DNA of 64,000 nt from Pseudomonas laurylsulfativorans (GTDB lineage Bacteria; Pseudomonadota; Gammaproteobacteria; Pseudomonadales; Pseudomonadaceae). Location: NCBI RefSeq assembly GCF_002906155.1, contig NZ_MUJK01000004.1, positions 529,349-593,348 on the forward strand, written 5' to 3'. Below the pieces are notes generated by a model, which worked only from the letters and a program-made list of their open reading frames with translations, had not been told where the DNA came from and did no database searches. Below, piece after piece: positions 45,643-54,341 of this stretch. Both the position numbers and the translations under genes were made by a program. Each line of letters starts with the position of its first letter. Within the stretch, counting starts at the first letter, position 1.

Positions 45643-45718
45643 CCTGTAGGAGCCGGCTTGCCGGCGATGGCGTCGTAACGGCCACCATTGCCATCGCCGG
45701 CAAGCCGGCTCCTACAGG
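45643..45718. repeat. Inverted REP pair between a receptor gene and a binding-protein gene
   Basis: CCTGTAGGAGCCGGCTTGCC and its inverse, separated by about 25 bases, lie in the intergenic space 45587-45732. Confidence 0.85.
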
Positions 45719-45732
45719 TCACTGGTGTCTGG

Positions 45733-47319
45733 TTACGCCGTGTCTTTCAACCAGAGTTTTTCAAAGCGCCAGGTGCTGAACAGCGACTCTTCGGCCGCCG
45801 CGCCACCGACGCGGTTGGCCACGCTGTCGAGCAAATCGGCGTAACCCCAGATCAACATGCCGCCGCGTTCGTACTGGATCTGCTGGACCTGGTGGACCAG
45901 GGTCTTGCGCTTTTCCAGGTCGGGTTGGGCCATGGCCGCCAGGAACAACTCGCTGAACTGGGGATCGTTGAAATGGGTCTTGTTCGATACGGCAAACGGC
46001 GCGTCGGTGTGAATCGCGCTGGCCAGGAATGGCGCGCCGATACTGCCGCCGGTACTCAGTGTCCAGTCGTTGCGTTGCGGTCCCTGAAAAGTGGCCAGAT
46101 CGACCTGCTTGACCTTGAGCGTAACGCCGATGCGCTTGGCCTGTTCAGCCAGCACCAGCGCCGAAGTCAGCCCCGGCCCCGGTGTCGTCACCAGTTCCAG
46201 TTCCAGGTTTTCATGCCCGGCTTCCCTGAGCAGTTGCGCCGCACGCTGCGGGTCGTGAGGGCGCGGTCCCAGGGTGTGGTTGAAGGTTGGGTCGCTTGGA
46301 GCGTAAAGGTCATTGGCCACACGGCCTTGACCGTTGAGTGCCCGGCGCACCAGTTCTTCCCGATCAGCCAACAGGCGGAATGCCTCGCGTACCCGCGGGT
46401 CGTTGAACGGTGGCTTGTCGAGGTTCATGTCGAACGACAACCAGTTGCCGGTCACCGATTTGAGTACCGTGAGCCTTGGATCGCGCTGCAGCACTTGCAA
46501 CTGCTCGGTGGGCATCACGTTGGCCATGTCGATCTGTCCGGAACGCAGGGCCGCCAGGCGCGAAACCTGATCCTTGAAGTCGATGATTTCAAGCTCATCG
46601 GCGTACGGCTTGCCGTCCTTGTAGTAGTTCTCGAATCGCGTGAACAGCGAACGCTGGCCGGGAGTGAAGCTTTTCAGTTTGTAGGGGCCAGCGCCCACCG
46701 GGTTGGACACCGGGTGATAATCCACCGGCACGATCCCGCCAAAGTTGACCCAAGTCTCCGCCAGCGGCATGTAGCTGCGGCCTTCGCGAAAGTTCAGGCG
46801 CACGGTGCGCGAGTCGAGCTTGACCAGGTTGTCGCGGTCCACCCAGTGCAACAGCGCGGCATAGGGCGAGGCCAATTGCGGATCGGTCAGACGGCGTATC
46901 GAGAAGATCAGGTCATCGGCATCGATGGTCTTGCCATGGTGGAACTCCAGGTCCTGGCGCAGACGCAGCGTCCAACTGCTGGCATCGGCGTTCGGTTCGG
47001 CGAACTCGGCCAGGGCCAGGCGCGGCTGCATCTGTTCGTCCCACTCCCACAGCTTGCTGTACAGCGCAAAGCCGCGAACGATACCGCTGCCAATGGGCTT
47101 GTGCGCGTCGAGGTTACCGCTCTGGTTACCGTCGAGAATGCCCAGGCGCAGGCGTCCGCCATAGCGCGGTTGAAGGTTGGCAGTGGCGTTGACGGTTGGC
47201 TTTTCGCTGCTCGGACCGCAGCCGGCGAGCAGTCCGCCTCCGAGCAGCAAGCCACCGCCAAGCAGCGCGCTGTGGCCGAGAAAATCCCGGCGGCTGAACA
47301 ATGAGTGATCGTCGCTCAT
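45733..47319 (-). CDS. Extracellular solute-binding protein family 5, Tat-type lipoprotein (second copy)
   Basis: The 528-residue protein has a twin-arginine motif SRRDFLG and lipobox LLAGC, homologous along its whole length to the binding protein at 35711-37279 (RYGGRLRLGILDGNQSGNLDAH, GAGPYKLKSFTPGQRSLFTRFENYY). It has no permease or ATPase next to it, so it probably shares the Dpp-type importer encoded at 37272-40985 and widens its substrate range. The ATG at 47319 is chosen; a GTG at 47334 would overlap the LLM gene. Confidence 0.86.
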   Translation of the reverse strand: MSDDHSLFSRRDFLGHSALLGGGLLLGGGLLAGCGPSSEKPTVNATANLQPRYGGRLRLGILDGNQSGNLDAHKPIGSGIVRGFALYSKLWEWDEQMQPRLALAEFAEPNADASSWTLRLRQDLEFHHGKTIDADDLIFSIRRLTDPQLASPYAALLHWVDRDNLVKLDSRTVRLNFREGRSYMPLAETWVNFGGIVPVDYHPVSNPVGAGPYKLKSFTPGQRSLFTRFENYYKDGKPYADELEIIDFKDQVSRLAALRSGQIDMANVMPTEQLQVLQRDPRLTVLKSVTGNWLSFDMNLDKPPFNDPRVREAFRLLADREELVRRALNGQGRVANDLYAPSDPTFNHTLGPRPHDPQRAAQLLREAGHENLELELVTTPGPGLTSALVLAEQAKRIGVTLKVKQVDLATFQGPQRNDWTLSTGGSIGAPFLASAIHTDAPFAVSNKTHFNDPQFSELFLAAMAQPDLEKRKTLVHQVQQIQYERGGMLIWGYADLLDSVANRVGGAAAEESLFSTWRFEKLWLKDTA

Positions 47320-47323
47320 GGCA

Positions 47324-48532
47324 TCAGGCTCCACTCGGGCCGTTGGCGGAGCGCAGTTCCAGCGGCGCTGGAGAAGGGCGGTTCAGCTCGCTGCGCTCAC
47401 TGCGAAAGTGCGGCAGGATGTGCTCGCCCAGGCGATAGGCTTCCTCCAAGTGCGGGTAGCCGGCGAGGAAGAACAGATCGATGCCGATGGCGTTGTACTC
47501 GCGAATTCGCGCCACGACATTTTCATGGCTGCCCACCAGCGCGCAACCGGGCGGAATGCCGATATAGCCGAAACCGGTCCAGACGTTAGGGTGAATGAAA
47601 AAGTCGTCGAAGCCTTGGGTCTCGGCCTTTTGCGCGAACTGGTTTTCGTAGCTGAGCTTGCGTGCCGTGCGCAGCCCGGCATGTGCGGCCACAGCCTTGA
47701 CCGCGCCTCTGGCGATGCCTTCGTCGAAGAAGCGCTTGGCTTCGGTGCGGGCCAGTTCCTCGGTCTCCCGGGTGATGACGTCGATCGACAAGCCAAAACG
47801 AATGTCGGTGCGCCCGTACTTCAAGGCACGCTCGCGAATATCGGCAATTAGTGTGGCAATCTCATCCGGATGCTCGGCGCGCATCAGGTAGAAGTCGGCG
47901 TGTTTGGCTGCGAACTCCCGAGCCGGGATCGATGAACCGGCGGTGCAGATCAGTGGCAGCTCGGCTTTCTTCAATGGCCCGCGCAAACCACCGCCTTCGG
48001 CTTTGTAGAACTTGCCCTCGTAGTGGAAGTTCTCGTTGTGCCAATAGCCCTTGACCACGTCCATGAACTCGATGGCCCGGTCATAGCGCTCATCGTGGTC
48101 GCTGAAGTCGCCGACCTGCCGCTGAATCGCATCCGAGCCACCATTGATAATGTTCCAGACCAACCGGTTGCCGGTGGCGCGCTGGTAGGTTGCGGCTTGC
48201 TGCACGGCCACCCACGGCGTGTAGTGATAGGGCTGGAACGCGGTGACGAATTTCAGCGTGCGGGTTTCCCGGGCCAGCAGCGAGCAGACGGTCCAGGGTT
48301 CTTCGCCCGAGGGTGCGTTGACCATCAGGGCGCCGCCGAAGCCGTTGATCTCCGCGGCCTTGGCGATCTGCCCCAGGTAATCGATGTAGGTGAAGTGGTC
48401 GCCCACGTTGAACGCCGAGACCGCGCCGGTGCTCGGGCCGCCGCGATGCCAGTCGCCACGGTTGCGCGGGTCGCCGGGGAGGAACTGGGTTTCGCCGTGA
48501 AGAGGCAGGCGGGTGAAAAATTCAATGCTCAT
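47324..48532 (-). CDS. FMNH2-dependent monooxygenase, SsuD/DszA-like luciferase family
   Basis: The 402-residue LLM-class enzyme begins MSIEFFTRLPLHGETQF. It has the SsuD-type features GGALMVNAPSGEEPWTVCSLLARETRTLKFVTAFQ, WNIINGGSDAIQRQ, FIHPNVWTGFGYIG and FFLAGYPHLEEAYRLGEHILPHF. It is closest by eye to the enzyme at 24982-26142. It lies between a secreted hydrolase gene and a binding-protein gene, with gaps of 15 and 4 bases, which indicates one operon. Likely action on a sulfonate or sulfone; substrate unknown. Confidence 0.85.
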   Translation of the reverse strand: MSIEFFTRLPLHGETQFLPGDPRNRGDWHRGGPSTGAVSAFNVGDHFTYIDYLGQIAKAAEINGFGGALMVNAPSGEEPWTVCSLLARETRTLKFVTAFQPYHYTPWVAVQQAATYQRATGNRLVWNIINGGSDAIQRQVGDFSDHDERYDRAIEFMDVVKGYWHNENFHYEGKFYKAEGGGLRGPLKKAELPLICTAGSSIPAREFAAKHADFYLMRAEHPDEIATLIADIRERALKYGRTDIRFGLSIDVITRETEELARTEAKRFFDEGIARGAVKAVAAHAGLRTARKLSYENQFAQKAETQGFDDFFIHPNVWTGFGYIGIPPGCALVGSHENVVARIREYNAIGIDLFFLAGYPHLEEAYRLGEHILPHFRSERSELNRPSPAPLELRSANGPSGA

Positions 48533-48547
48533 GTCGAGGGCTCCGTC

Positions 48548-49771
48548 TCACTGCACGCTGGGGTTGCAGATCGGGCTGATGGGCTGGTCATTGATGACCT
48601 TGTGGGCGAAAGGCACCGAGTCCTTGAGGGAGGCGTTGACCGTTTCGCTATGGCCCAGCCCTTTGTAGAGATGGCCTTCGACCACCGAACCGGTTTTGCA
48701 GGCGTCCTGCATCAGCGCGACTTGAGTCGAGGCCGCCGGGGTTTTGTCTTCGGCACCGGTGCCGATGAAAATCGGTTGGGCCAGTTTCAGCGTCGGGTAG
48801 GACACTTGTTTCTGCCACAGGGCAAGCTGGTCGCCCTTGTAGTCTTTTTTCGCATTGGCCGGGGTCAGGCCGACGCCAACCACATCGCTGACCAGCGCCG
48901 CGAGGCAACTGGTGCGGGCTTGCTCGAACAGTGGCAGCGCCTTGTCGGTGTAGAAATCCCTGGGGTTGATGCTTGGGTCGTACTGCTGGGCAGCCAGCAA
49001 GGTGTAGAAACCGTAGGCAAGGGAAGCATCGACTTTGTCCGGGTCCTGCTCACCGACGTTTTTCGCCCCCACGGTGTAAATCACGCCGGTACCGATGCTG
49101 CCTTTGACGCCGAGGCCGGGCGCATAAGTCGGGGCATAGGCCGCCGAGGCGAATGCACCCGCGCCCCCCTGGGACTGACCGACGATCAGCACCTTGTTGG
49201 CCAGCCCCGGAACGCCTGCGATCACTGCCTTGGCCGCATCGAGAATGCCGTAGGCGGCCATGCGATTGTTCAGCAACGGGTGGCCACCGGGAACGCCGAG
49301 GCCCTGATAATCGGTGGCGACAATGGCATAACCTTCGTCCAGCCAGCGGCTGAGGTACTGCACGTCGCGATAGGATCGGCCTTGCCAGGACGGCGCACAA
49401 ACGTCTGCTACACCGACCGTGCCGTGCCCCCAACTGGCAACCGGCCAACCACCGGCGGGCGCCTTGCCCTTGGGCAGGAACAACGTGCCGGAGACCACGA
49501 TCGGGGTCTTGTTATCAATGCCGTCGGTTGAGCTATAGAGAATCCGCTGGGCGCTTGCCGCGTTGGGCAGACTCAATGTCTTTTGCAATGGCTCGCTGCG
49601 CAGAAGCTTGCCCGGTGTGGCAGGAATCACCTCTTGCCAGGTGTAGAACGCCGAGACTCGGCCATCACCTTGCAGCGGATCGGGTTTCGGCGCGTGTGCA
49701 CCCGCGGCCATGGCACTCATGGACAGCGCCAGGACGCTCAGACCGAAGACGAATTTATGCGGCAGTTTCAT
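48548..49771 (-). CDS. Secreted alpha/beta hydrolase, secretory-lipase family
   Basis: A 407-residue exported protein: signal peptide MKLPHKFVFGLSVLALSMSA with cleavage near GAHA. The alpha/beta hydrolase core has nucleophile motif GQSQGG, oxyanion segment WGHGTVG, DYQGLGVPGGHPLLN, and a late His in GLGHSE. This matches the LIP secretory-lipase family (PF03583). Start at 49771 because AGGGAA and the signal peptide follow directly; an earlier ATG at 49789 lacks a ribosome site. Lying in an organosulfur operon, it may free a sulfur compound from an ester in the periplasm or outside the cell. That role is inferred. Confidence 0.78.
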   Translation of the reverse strand: MKLPHKFVFGLSVLALSMSAMAAGAHAPKPDPLQGDGRVSAFYTWQEVIPATPGKLLRSEPLQKTLSLPNAASAQRILYSSTDGIDNKTPIVVSGTLFLPKGKAPAGGWPVASWGHGTVGVADVCAPSWQGRSYRDVQYLSRWLDEGYAIVATDYQGLGVPGGHPLLNNRMAAYGILDAAKAVIAGVPGLANKVLIVGQSQGGAGAFASAAYAPTYAPGLGVKGSIGTGVIYTVGAKNVGEQDPDKVDASLAYGFYTLLAAQQYDPSINPRDFYTDKALPLFEQARTSCLAALVSDVVGVGLTPANAKKDYKGDQLALWQKQVSYPTLKLAQPIFIGTGAEDKTPAASTQVALMQDACKTGSVVEGHLYKGLGHSETVNASLKDSVPFAHKVINDQPISPICNPSVQ

Positions 49772-49785
49772 CAGGAATTCCCTAT

Positions 49786-50859
49786 TCATGGATTGTTGCT
49801 GACTTGGCCACGCAGGGCCGGCCAGTAGTCGGTGAGCTTCAGATCGATCAGCGCCTGGTTGGTGAAACCGGTGGCCAGCGAAGGGGTGATGTCGTAGTTG
49901 TCGCGAATCAGGTGATTGGCCAGGGCGTAGGCGGTCAGGGCCTGGTAATGCGCCTTGAGTTGCTGGTCGCTTTTGGGTGCCCAGCGCTCTTTCCAGGCCA
50001 CGGGATCGTTCAAGTCATCACGACGCAGCACGCTTTCAGCCGTGCCGGCGCGGGAGGACAGTTGGTAATAGGCGTCTTGATTCTGTTCCTGGGAAATCCA
50101 CCACGCCGCTTTGACCCAGGCAGTCGCCAGTAGCTGAGTAATGTCCGGATGTTGTGCGACGAAACTGTCGGTGCCCCAGAGATCGGACACCAGGCGCCAG
50201 TCATTGGCACCTTGCTTGGTTGACCAGATAATCTTGCCCACGCCTTTGTCTTCCAGGGCATAAGCCTCGCTGAGCAGCACCGCCGCATCCACTTTGCCGG
50301 CGGATACCGCCGCCGCGCCGACTTGCGGATTGAGGTTGGCGACCTTGAAATCGTCGAGCTTCAGGCCCTTGCTGGCGAGGAAATTGCTGAAGGCGAACTC
50401 CCAGGGACGACCGCGATGCAGGGCCAGTCGCTTGCCCTTGAGGTCTTCAATGCTCTTGGCCTCGGAGCCGGCCGGCACCACAAGGTAGATGTTGTTGCCG
50501 CTACCACCCGGGACGATCAGCTTGCCCGGCACTCCACCCGCGCCGGCGATCACCGAGGGCAGGTCGCCGCGTACGGCGAAGTCGATGCTGTTGTTGCTGA
50601 AGCCTTCGTTGATCTGCGGACCGGCGCCGGCGTGGGGCAGGGCGATCCACTCCAGTTTCACGCCGCGCTGACTCAGTTGCTGTTCAAGCCAGCCATCCTC
50701 GATCACCCGGCCAGCGATACCACCAAACACCGGTTTGCCACCTTGGGTGTAAGCGACAATGGCGATCTTCACCGACGTCGGTAGCTGTTCGGCCAGTGCG
50801 GTGGCACTGAGTAGAAAACCGGTCAATGCGACCAGGCTGTTGCGCCAGAAACGTTTCAT
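49786..50859 (-). CDS. ABC substrate-binding protein, SsuA/TauA (aliphatic sulfonate) type
   Basis: The 357-residue periplasmic protein has a signal peptide (MKRFWRNSLVALTGFLLSATALAE) and an SsuA-like fold: GAGPQINEGFSNNSIDFAVRGDLPSVIAGAGG, IYLVVPAGSEAKSIEDLKGKRLALHRGRPWEFAFSNFLASKGL. It is the first gene of the operon behind the sigma54 promoter at 51133-51147. No permease or ATPase is adjacent. The SsuBC-like transporter at 14779-17117 lacks a binding protein, so the two may work together. Confidence 0.87.
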   Translation of the reverse strand: MKRFWRNSLVALTGFLLSATALAEQLPTSVKIAIVAYTQGGKPVFGGIAGRVIEDGWLEQQLSQRGVKLEWIALPHAGAGPQINEGFSNNSIDFAVRGDLPSVIAGAGGVPGKLIVPGGSGNNIYLVVPAGSEAKSIEDLKGKRLALHRGRPWEFAFSNFLASKGLKLDDFKVANLNPQVGAAAVSAGKVDAAVLLSEAYALEDKGVGKIIWSTKQGANDWRLVSDLWGTDSFVAQHPDITQLLATAWVKAAWWISQEQNQDAYYQLSSRAGTAESVLRRDDLNDPVAWKERWAPKSDQQLKAHYQALTAYALANHLIRDNYDITPSLATGFTNQALIDLKLTDYWPALRGQVSNNP

Positions 50860-50878
50860 TGAAATCTCCCTGAGTCGA

Positions 50879-51075
50879 CTGTAGGAGCCGGCTTGCTGGC
50901 GATAAGGCCTTCGACCCTTGCAGCGCGTTTGCGGACGCTATCGCTGGCAAGCCAGCTCCTACAAAAAAACCACCCGGTACACCTTCCCCCGTAGGAGCCG
51001 GCTTGCTGGCGATGAGGCCTTCGACCCTTGCGCCGCTGTTGCGGACGCCATCGCTGGCAAGCCAGCTCCTACAGG
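50879..51075. repeat. Two tandem inverted REP pairs
   Basis: Both pairs share the inner text GATGAGGCCTTCGACCCTTG (first copy with one change), so they look like a recent duplication with a period of about 110 bases. Confidence 0.82.
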
Positions 51076-51132
51076 TGCGTGTTGTGGATCGGTTGCCGCG
51101 GTGTCTGTGTGTTTGTGTTGGGAGGGGAGAGA

Positions 51133-51147
51133 GCAGATTGCATGCCA
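51133..51147 (-). promoter_or_regulatory. Sigma54 (-24/-12) promoter of the binding protein / lipase / LLM operon
   Basis: Minus strand TGGCATGCAATCTGC: exact GG-N10-GC spacing, 9 of 11 consensus positions. Predicted start near 51121. The leader to the ATG at 50859 is about 260 bases and includes the REPs. Confidence 0.72.
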
Positions 51148-51254
51148 TAGCATGAGAAAATTGCTGCAGGCCTTGTACTGCGTGGCTTCTGGCGGGAAGG
51201 TAGGTCGAACTGATGGGTGACGGGTGCTGATCTGCAAACAGGGGGATGCTTGCC

Positions 51255-51276
51255 AATTGCTGCTCCAGCAGCAGGC
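51255..51276 (-). promoter_or_regulatory. Enhancer-like 22-bp palindrome, copy 5
   Basis: Minus-strand core TGCTGCTGGAGCAGCA; 16 of 22 positions match copy 2. It lies about 125 bases from the -12 element at 51133 and about 120 bases upstream of the sfnR-like start, so it could also serve autoregulation. Confidence 0.6.
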
Positions 51277-51393
51277 TGGAAGCAAATGCACGTGATATTC
51301 GTATTAGGAATATACAAATGCTAATTAATAATTTTTTAGTCTAATGATCTTCATGCACTATTGAGCACGCGCTTTTACTGCCAGGAATGCACC

Positions 51394-52476
<1,083 letters not shown>

Positions 52477-52851
52477 GCAAGCTCGCGATGGCGGTGCCAG
52501 TTCGAAGAGCATGTTTAACGGCTGTAGGCGTAACGTCCTGCAAGCTACAGCACCTTGCGGCATTGCCTACAGCTACGCCAGAATCCGCCGGCTTGTGCGC
52601 CTTGGAGGCCATCGGTAACTTGGTCCGCGTCACTGATTCCAGTGATCGGGTTTAGTCGCCCGTGGTGATATGAGGCGCATTGGCAGTCCAGACAGTCAGG
52701 TATTCCCCATCCCTGCACTCGATGGCAGCTGTGCGCAGGGCGCCTTCGGGCGCGCCGGTTTCGTGTCTCCCCGGTCGACTAACCTGCGTACAGCTGCCAC
52801 CCCCTTGTTTAGTCGCAAGCCGGTGACGGCTCCAGTCCTGGAGACCGAAGG
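52477..52851. ncRNA. Structured leader upstream of the DUF6124 gene (candidate cis-acting RNA)
   Basis: Arms GGCAGCTGTGCGCAGG (52724-52739) and CCTGCGTACAGCTGCC (52783-52798) can pair over 16 bases with a single mismatch (a possible G-U pair). The 43-base loop contains an inner hairpin around GGCGCCTTCGGGCGC. Upstream, 52505-52620 contains GCTGTAGGCG and its partial inverse CGTAGCTGTAGGC, and a REP remnant abuts the sfnR-like stop. I recall similar sequence before DUF6124/DUF3077 genes of other Pseudomonas, but this needs a search. Confidence 0.45.
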
Positions 52852-53148
52852 ATGTTGAAGATTACCCCTGATCCACCGGACAACGACGCTTGCCCCAACC
52901 CGGCCCTGCACATCATGGCCACCCCGCACAAACCCTCCACCCTGTTCACCATCAACCCCGACATCGATATCGAAACCCTGCGGGTCCACGCTTGCGAATC
53001 GCTGGCGTCTGCGAACGTCATGGCCCATGACCTGGCGGGTTTCCTGGAAGGCACGCACCGCAACACCCTGCTGGGTATCGCGCAAGTGATCATGCTGGGG
53101 GAGTTGGCGGTGAATCGGGCGCTGGATAACTTTGATCCGCCGGCATAG
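52852..53148 (+). CDS. DUF6124 (DUF3077-like) small protein
   Basis: A 98-residue protein with no signal peptide or membrane helix. The N-terminal third is Pro-rich; the rest is helical (DIETLRVHACESLASANVMAHDLAGFLEG, LLGIAQVIMLGELAVNRALD). Such proteins occur in many copies in Pseudomonas genomes and have no assigned function. The ATG at 52852 follows GAAGG closely. A strongly structured region lies upstream. Confidence 0.75.
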   Translation: MLKITPDPPDNDACPNPALHIMATPHKPSTLFTINPDIDIETLRVHACESLASANVMAHDLAGFLEGTHRNTLLGIAQVIMLGELAVNRALDNFDPPA

Positions 53149-53173
53149 CGATTTCTGAGGCAGAGGGTAATCC

Positions 53174-53306
53174 TATGGCGAGGGAGCTTGCTCCCGCTCG
53201 GCTGCGCAGCAGTCGTAAACCTTGGCAACGCGGTTCATCTGGATAACCGCATTGATTGGTTTTGGGGCCGCTTCGCTGCCCAGCGGGAGCAAGCTCCCTC
53301 GCCACA
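53174..53306. repeat. Inverted REP pair (GGGAGCTTGCTCCC type)
   Basis: ATGGCGAGGGAGCTTGCTCC at 53174 faces its inverse ending near 53306. It lies between the convergent DUF6124 and kinase genes and differs in core from the REPs of the sulfur island. Confidence 0.8.
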
Positions 53307-53315
53307 AAAGCATCG

Positions 53316-54332
53316 TTACTGCTGCAAATACTCCCGAGCCAACAAGCAAGCCCGCTCGATCAACATCGGCGCCATCTCGATCGCTGTCGGCGTGCCCTGG
53401 CGGGTGTGAATCCAGCCCAGGTACGTAGTGCCACGCAGCATCAGGAACAACGCCAGGGTCTTGCGATCCGCCTCGGTCAGCGGCTTGACCGCGTGGTAGC
53501 CGTCGAGCAGCGCCGCCTTGATCTGATCAAAGCGCGGGTCATCCAGGCAGAAGTACAGCGCCGTGGCCAGTTCGAACATGTGCCAGCCGAACCCGGCATC
53601 GTCGAAGTCGATCAGGCGCAATCGCGGGCCTTCGATCAGCAGGTTTTCCGGCACCAGATCGGCGTGGATCATGCCGAAGTTACCCAGGTGCCGGCCGTAT
53701 TGGCGCAAGTCCTTGCGCGCCGTACGCCGCGCCTGTTGCAGCAAGTCCCGCTGTTCATCGCTGAGCTGCTCCAGCTCCCAGAAACGCCCCCAGAACGGGT
53801 TGGCGCCAATCAAGCCTTCCTCGTCCCAGGCATGCCGGACAAACTCGTCCGGCTGTTGCCACTCGGCCGAATGCAGGTGAATCCGTGCGGCAATCGCCCC
53901 GGCTTCATTGAACAGGAAATCGATTTCGGTATCGGCCTGCACACCTGCTTCGGACGTACCGGCAGTCGCACCGGGCAGCCAGGCGAGCATGTCGATGTGG
54001 CGTGGTTCGCCGATGTCTTGATGGTTGACTTCGATCAGATGGCTTTGATTCTGCGCACGGATGATTGGCGGCACGGTAATGCCGGCGCCCGCCAGTGCCT
54101 CCATCCATTGCAGCTCGGAGCGTAGCGCGGCTTCGCAGTGATAGCCATTGCGATGGATGCGCAGGGCCACCCGCTGGCCGTCGTGACGGCGGGCCGAGAA
54201 CACCGCGTTCTCGCGGAATTTCACCAGTTCAATGTCAGCGAAATCGCCTTCCCACTGTTGCAGGGCGTGGCGTGCCAGTTCGTGCAGGCGGGCGACTTGC
54301 TGGTCATGGGGGAGGGTGTGGAATTCAGTCAT
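53316..54332 (-). CDS. APH-family small-molecule kinase (amino-alcohol or hydroxylysine kinase-like)
   Basis: The 338-residue protein has the aminoglycoside/choline/homoserine-kinase fold. Its catalytic loop is MIHADLVPENLL (Asp as base, Asn for Mg) and the metal-binding IDFDDAG replaces the DFG motif. The N-lobe has RENAVFSARRHDGQRVALRIHR. It forms an operon with a class III PLP enzyme of the phospho-lyase type and an APC permease. Ethanolamine, 1-aminopropan-2-ol and hydroxylysine are degraded elsewhere by exactly such a kinase plus phospho-lyase pair. Antibiotic resistance is an unlikely role. Phosphate acceptor unproven. Confidence 0.78.
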   Translation of the reverse strand: MTEFHTLPHDQQVARLHELARHALQQWEGDFADIELVKFRENAVFSARRHDGQRVALRIHRNGYHCEAALRSELQWMEALAGAGITVPPIIRAQNQSHLIEVNHQDIGEPRHIDMLAWLPGATAGTSEAGVQADTEIDFLFNEAGAIAARIHLHSAEWQQPDEFVRHAWDEEGLIGANPFWGRFWELEQLSDEQRDLLQQARRTARKDLRQYGRHLGNFGMIHADLVPENLLIEGPRLRLIDFDDAGFGWHMFELATALYFCLDDPRFDQIKAALLDGYHAVKPLTEADRKTLALFLMLRGTTYLGWIHTRQGTPTAIEMAPMLIERACLLAREYLQQ

Positions 54333-54341
54333 GGCAGGGCC

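Larger units (their letters stand above)
50860..51393. promoter_or_regulatory. Divergent control region, binding-protein operon / sfnR-like gene
   Basis: This 534-base region contains two REP pairs (50879-50963 and 50989-51075), a minus-strand sigma54 element (51133-51147), the enhancer-like palindrome (51255-51276), a separate inverted repeat ATATTC-N7-GAATAT (51295-51313) and an AT-rich stretch (about 51310-51345) that probably holds the sfnR-like promoter. No gene was seen. Confidence 0.7.

Noticed and set aside
45587..45732. Sigma54 promoter directly upstream of the receptor at 43004-45586
   Set aside because: The best candidate (near 45620-45634, minus strand) has GG and GC only 9 bases apart, one short of the fixed spacing, so it was not counted.
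53316..54332. Aminoglycoside resistance phosphotransferase
   Set aside because: The gene is in an operon with a permease and a phospho-lyase-type PLP enzyme, which points to catabolism of a small amine.
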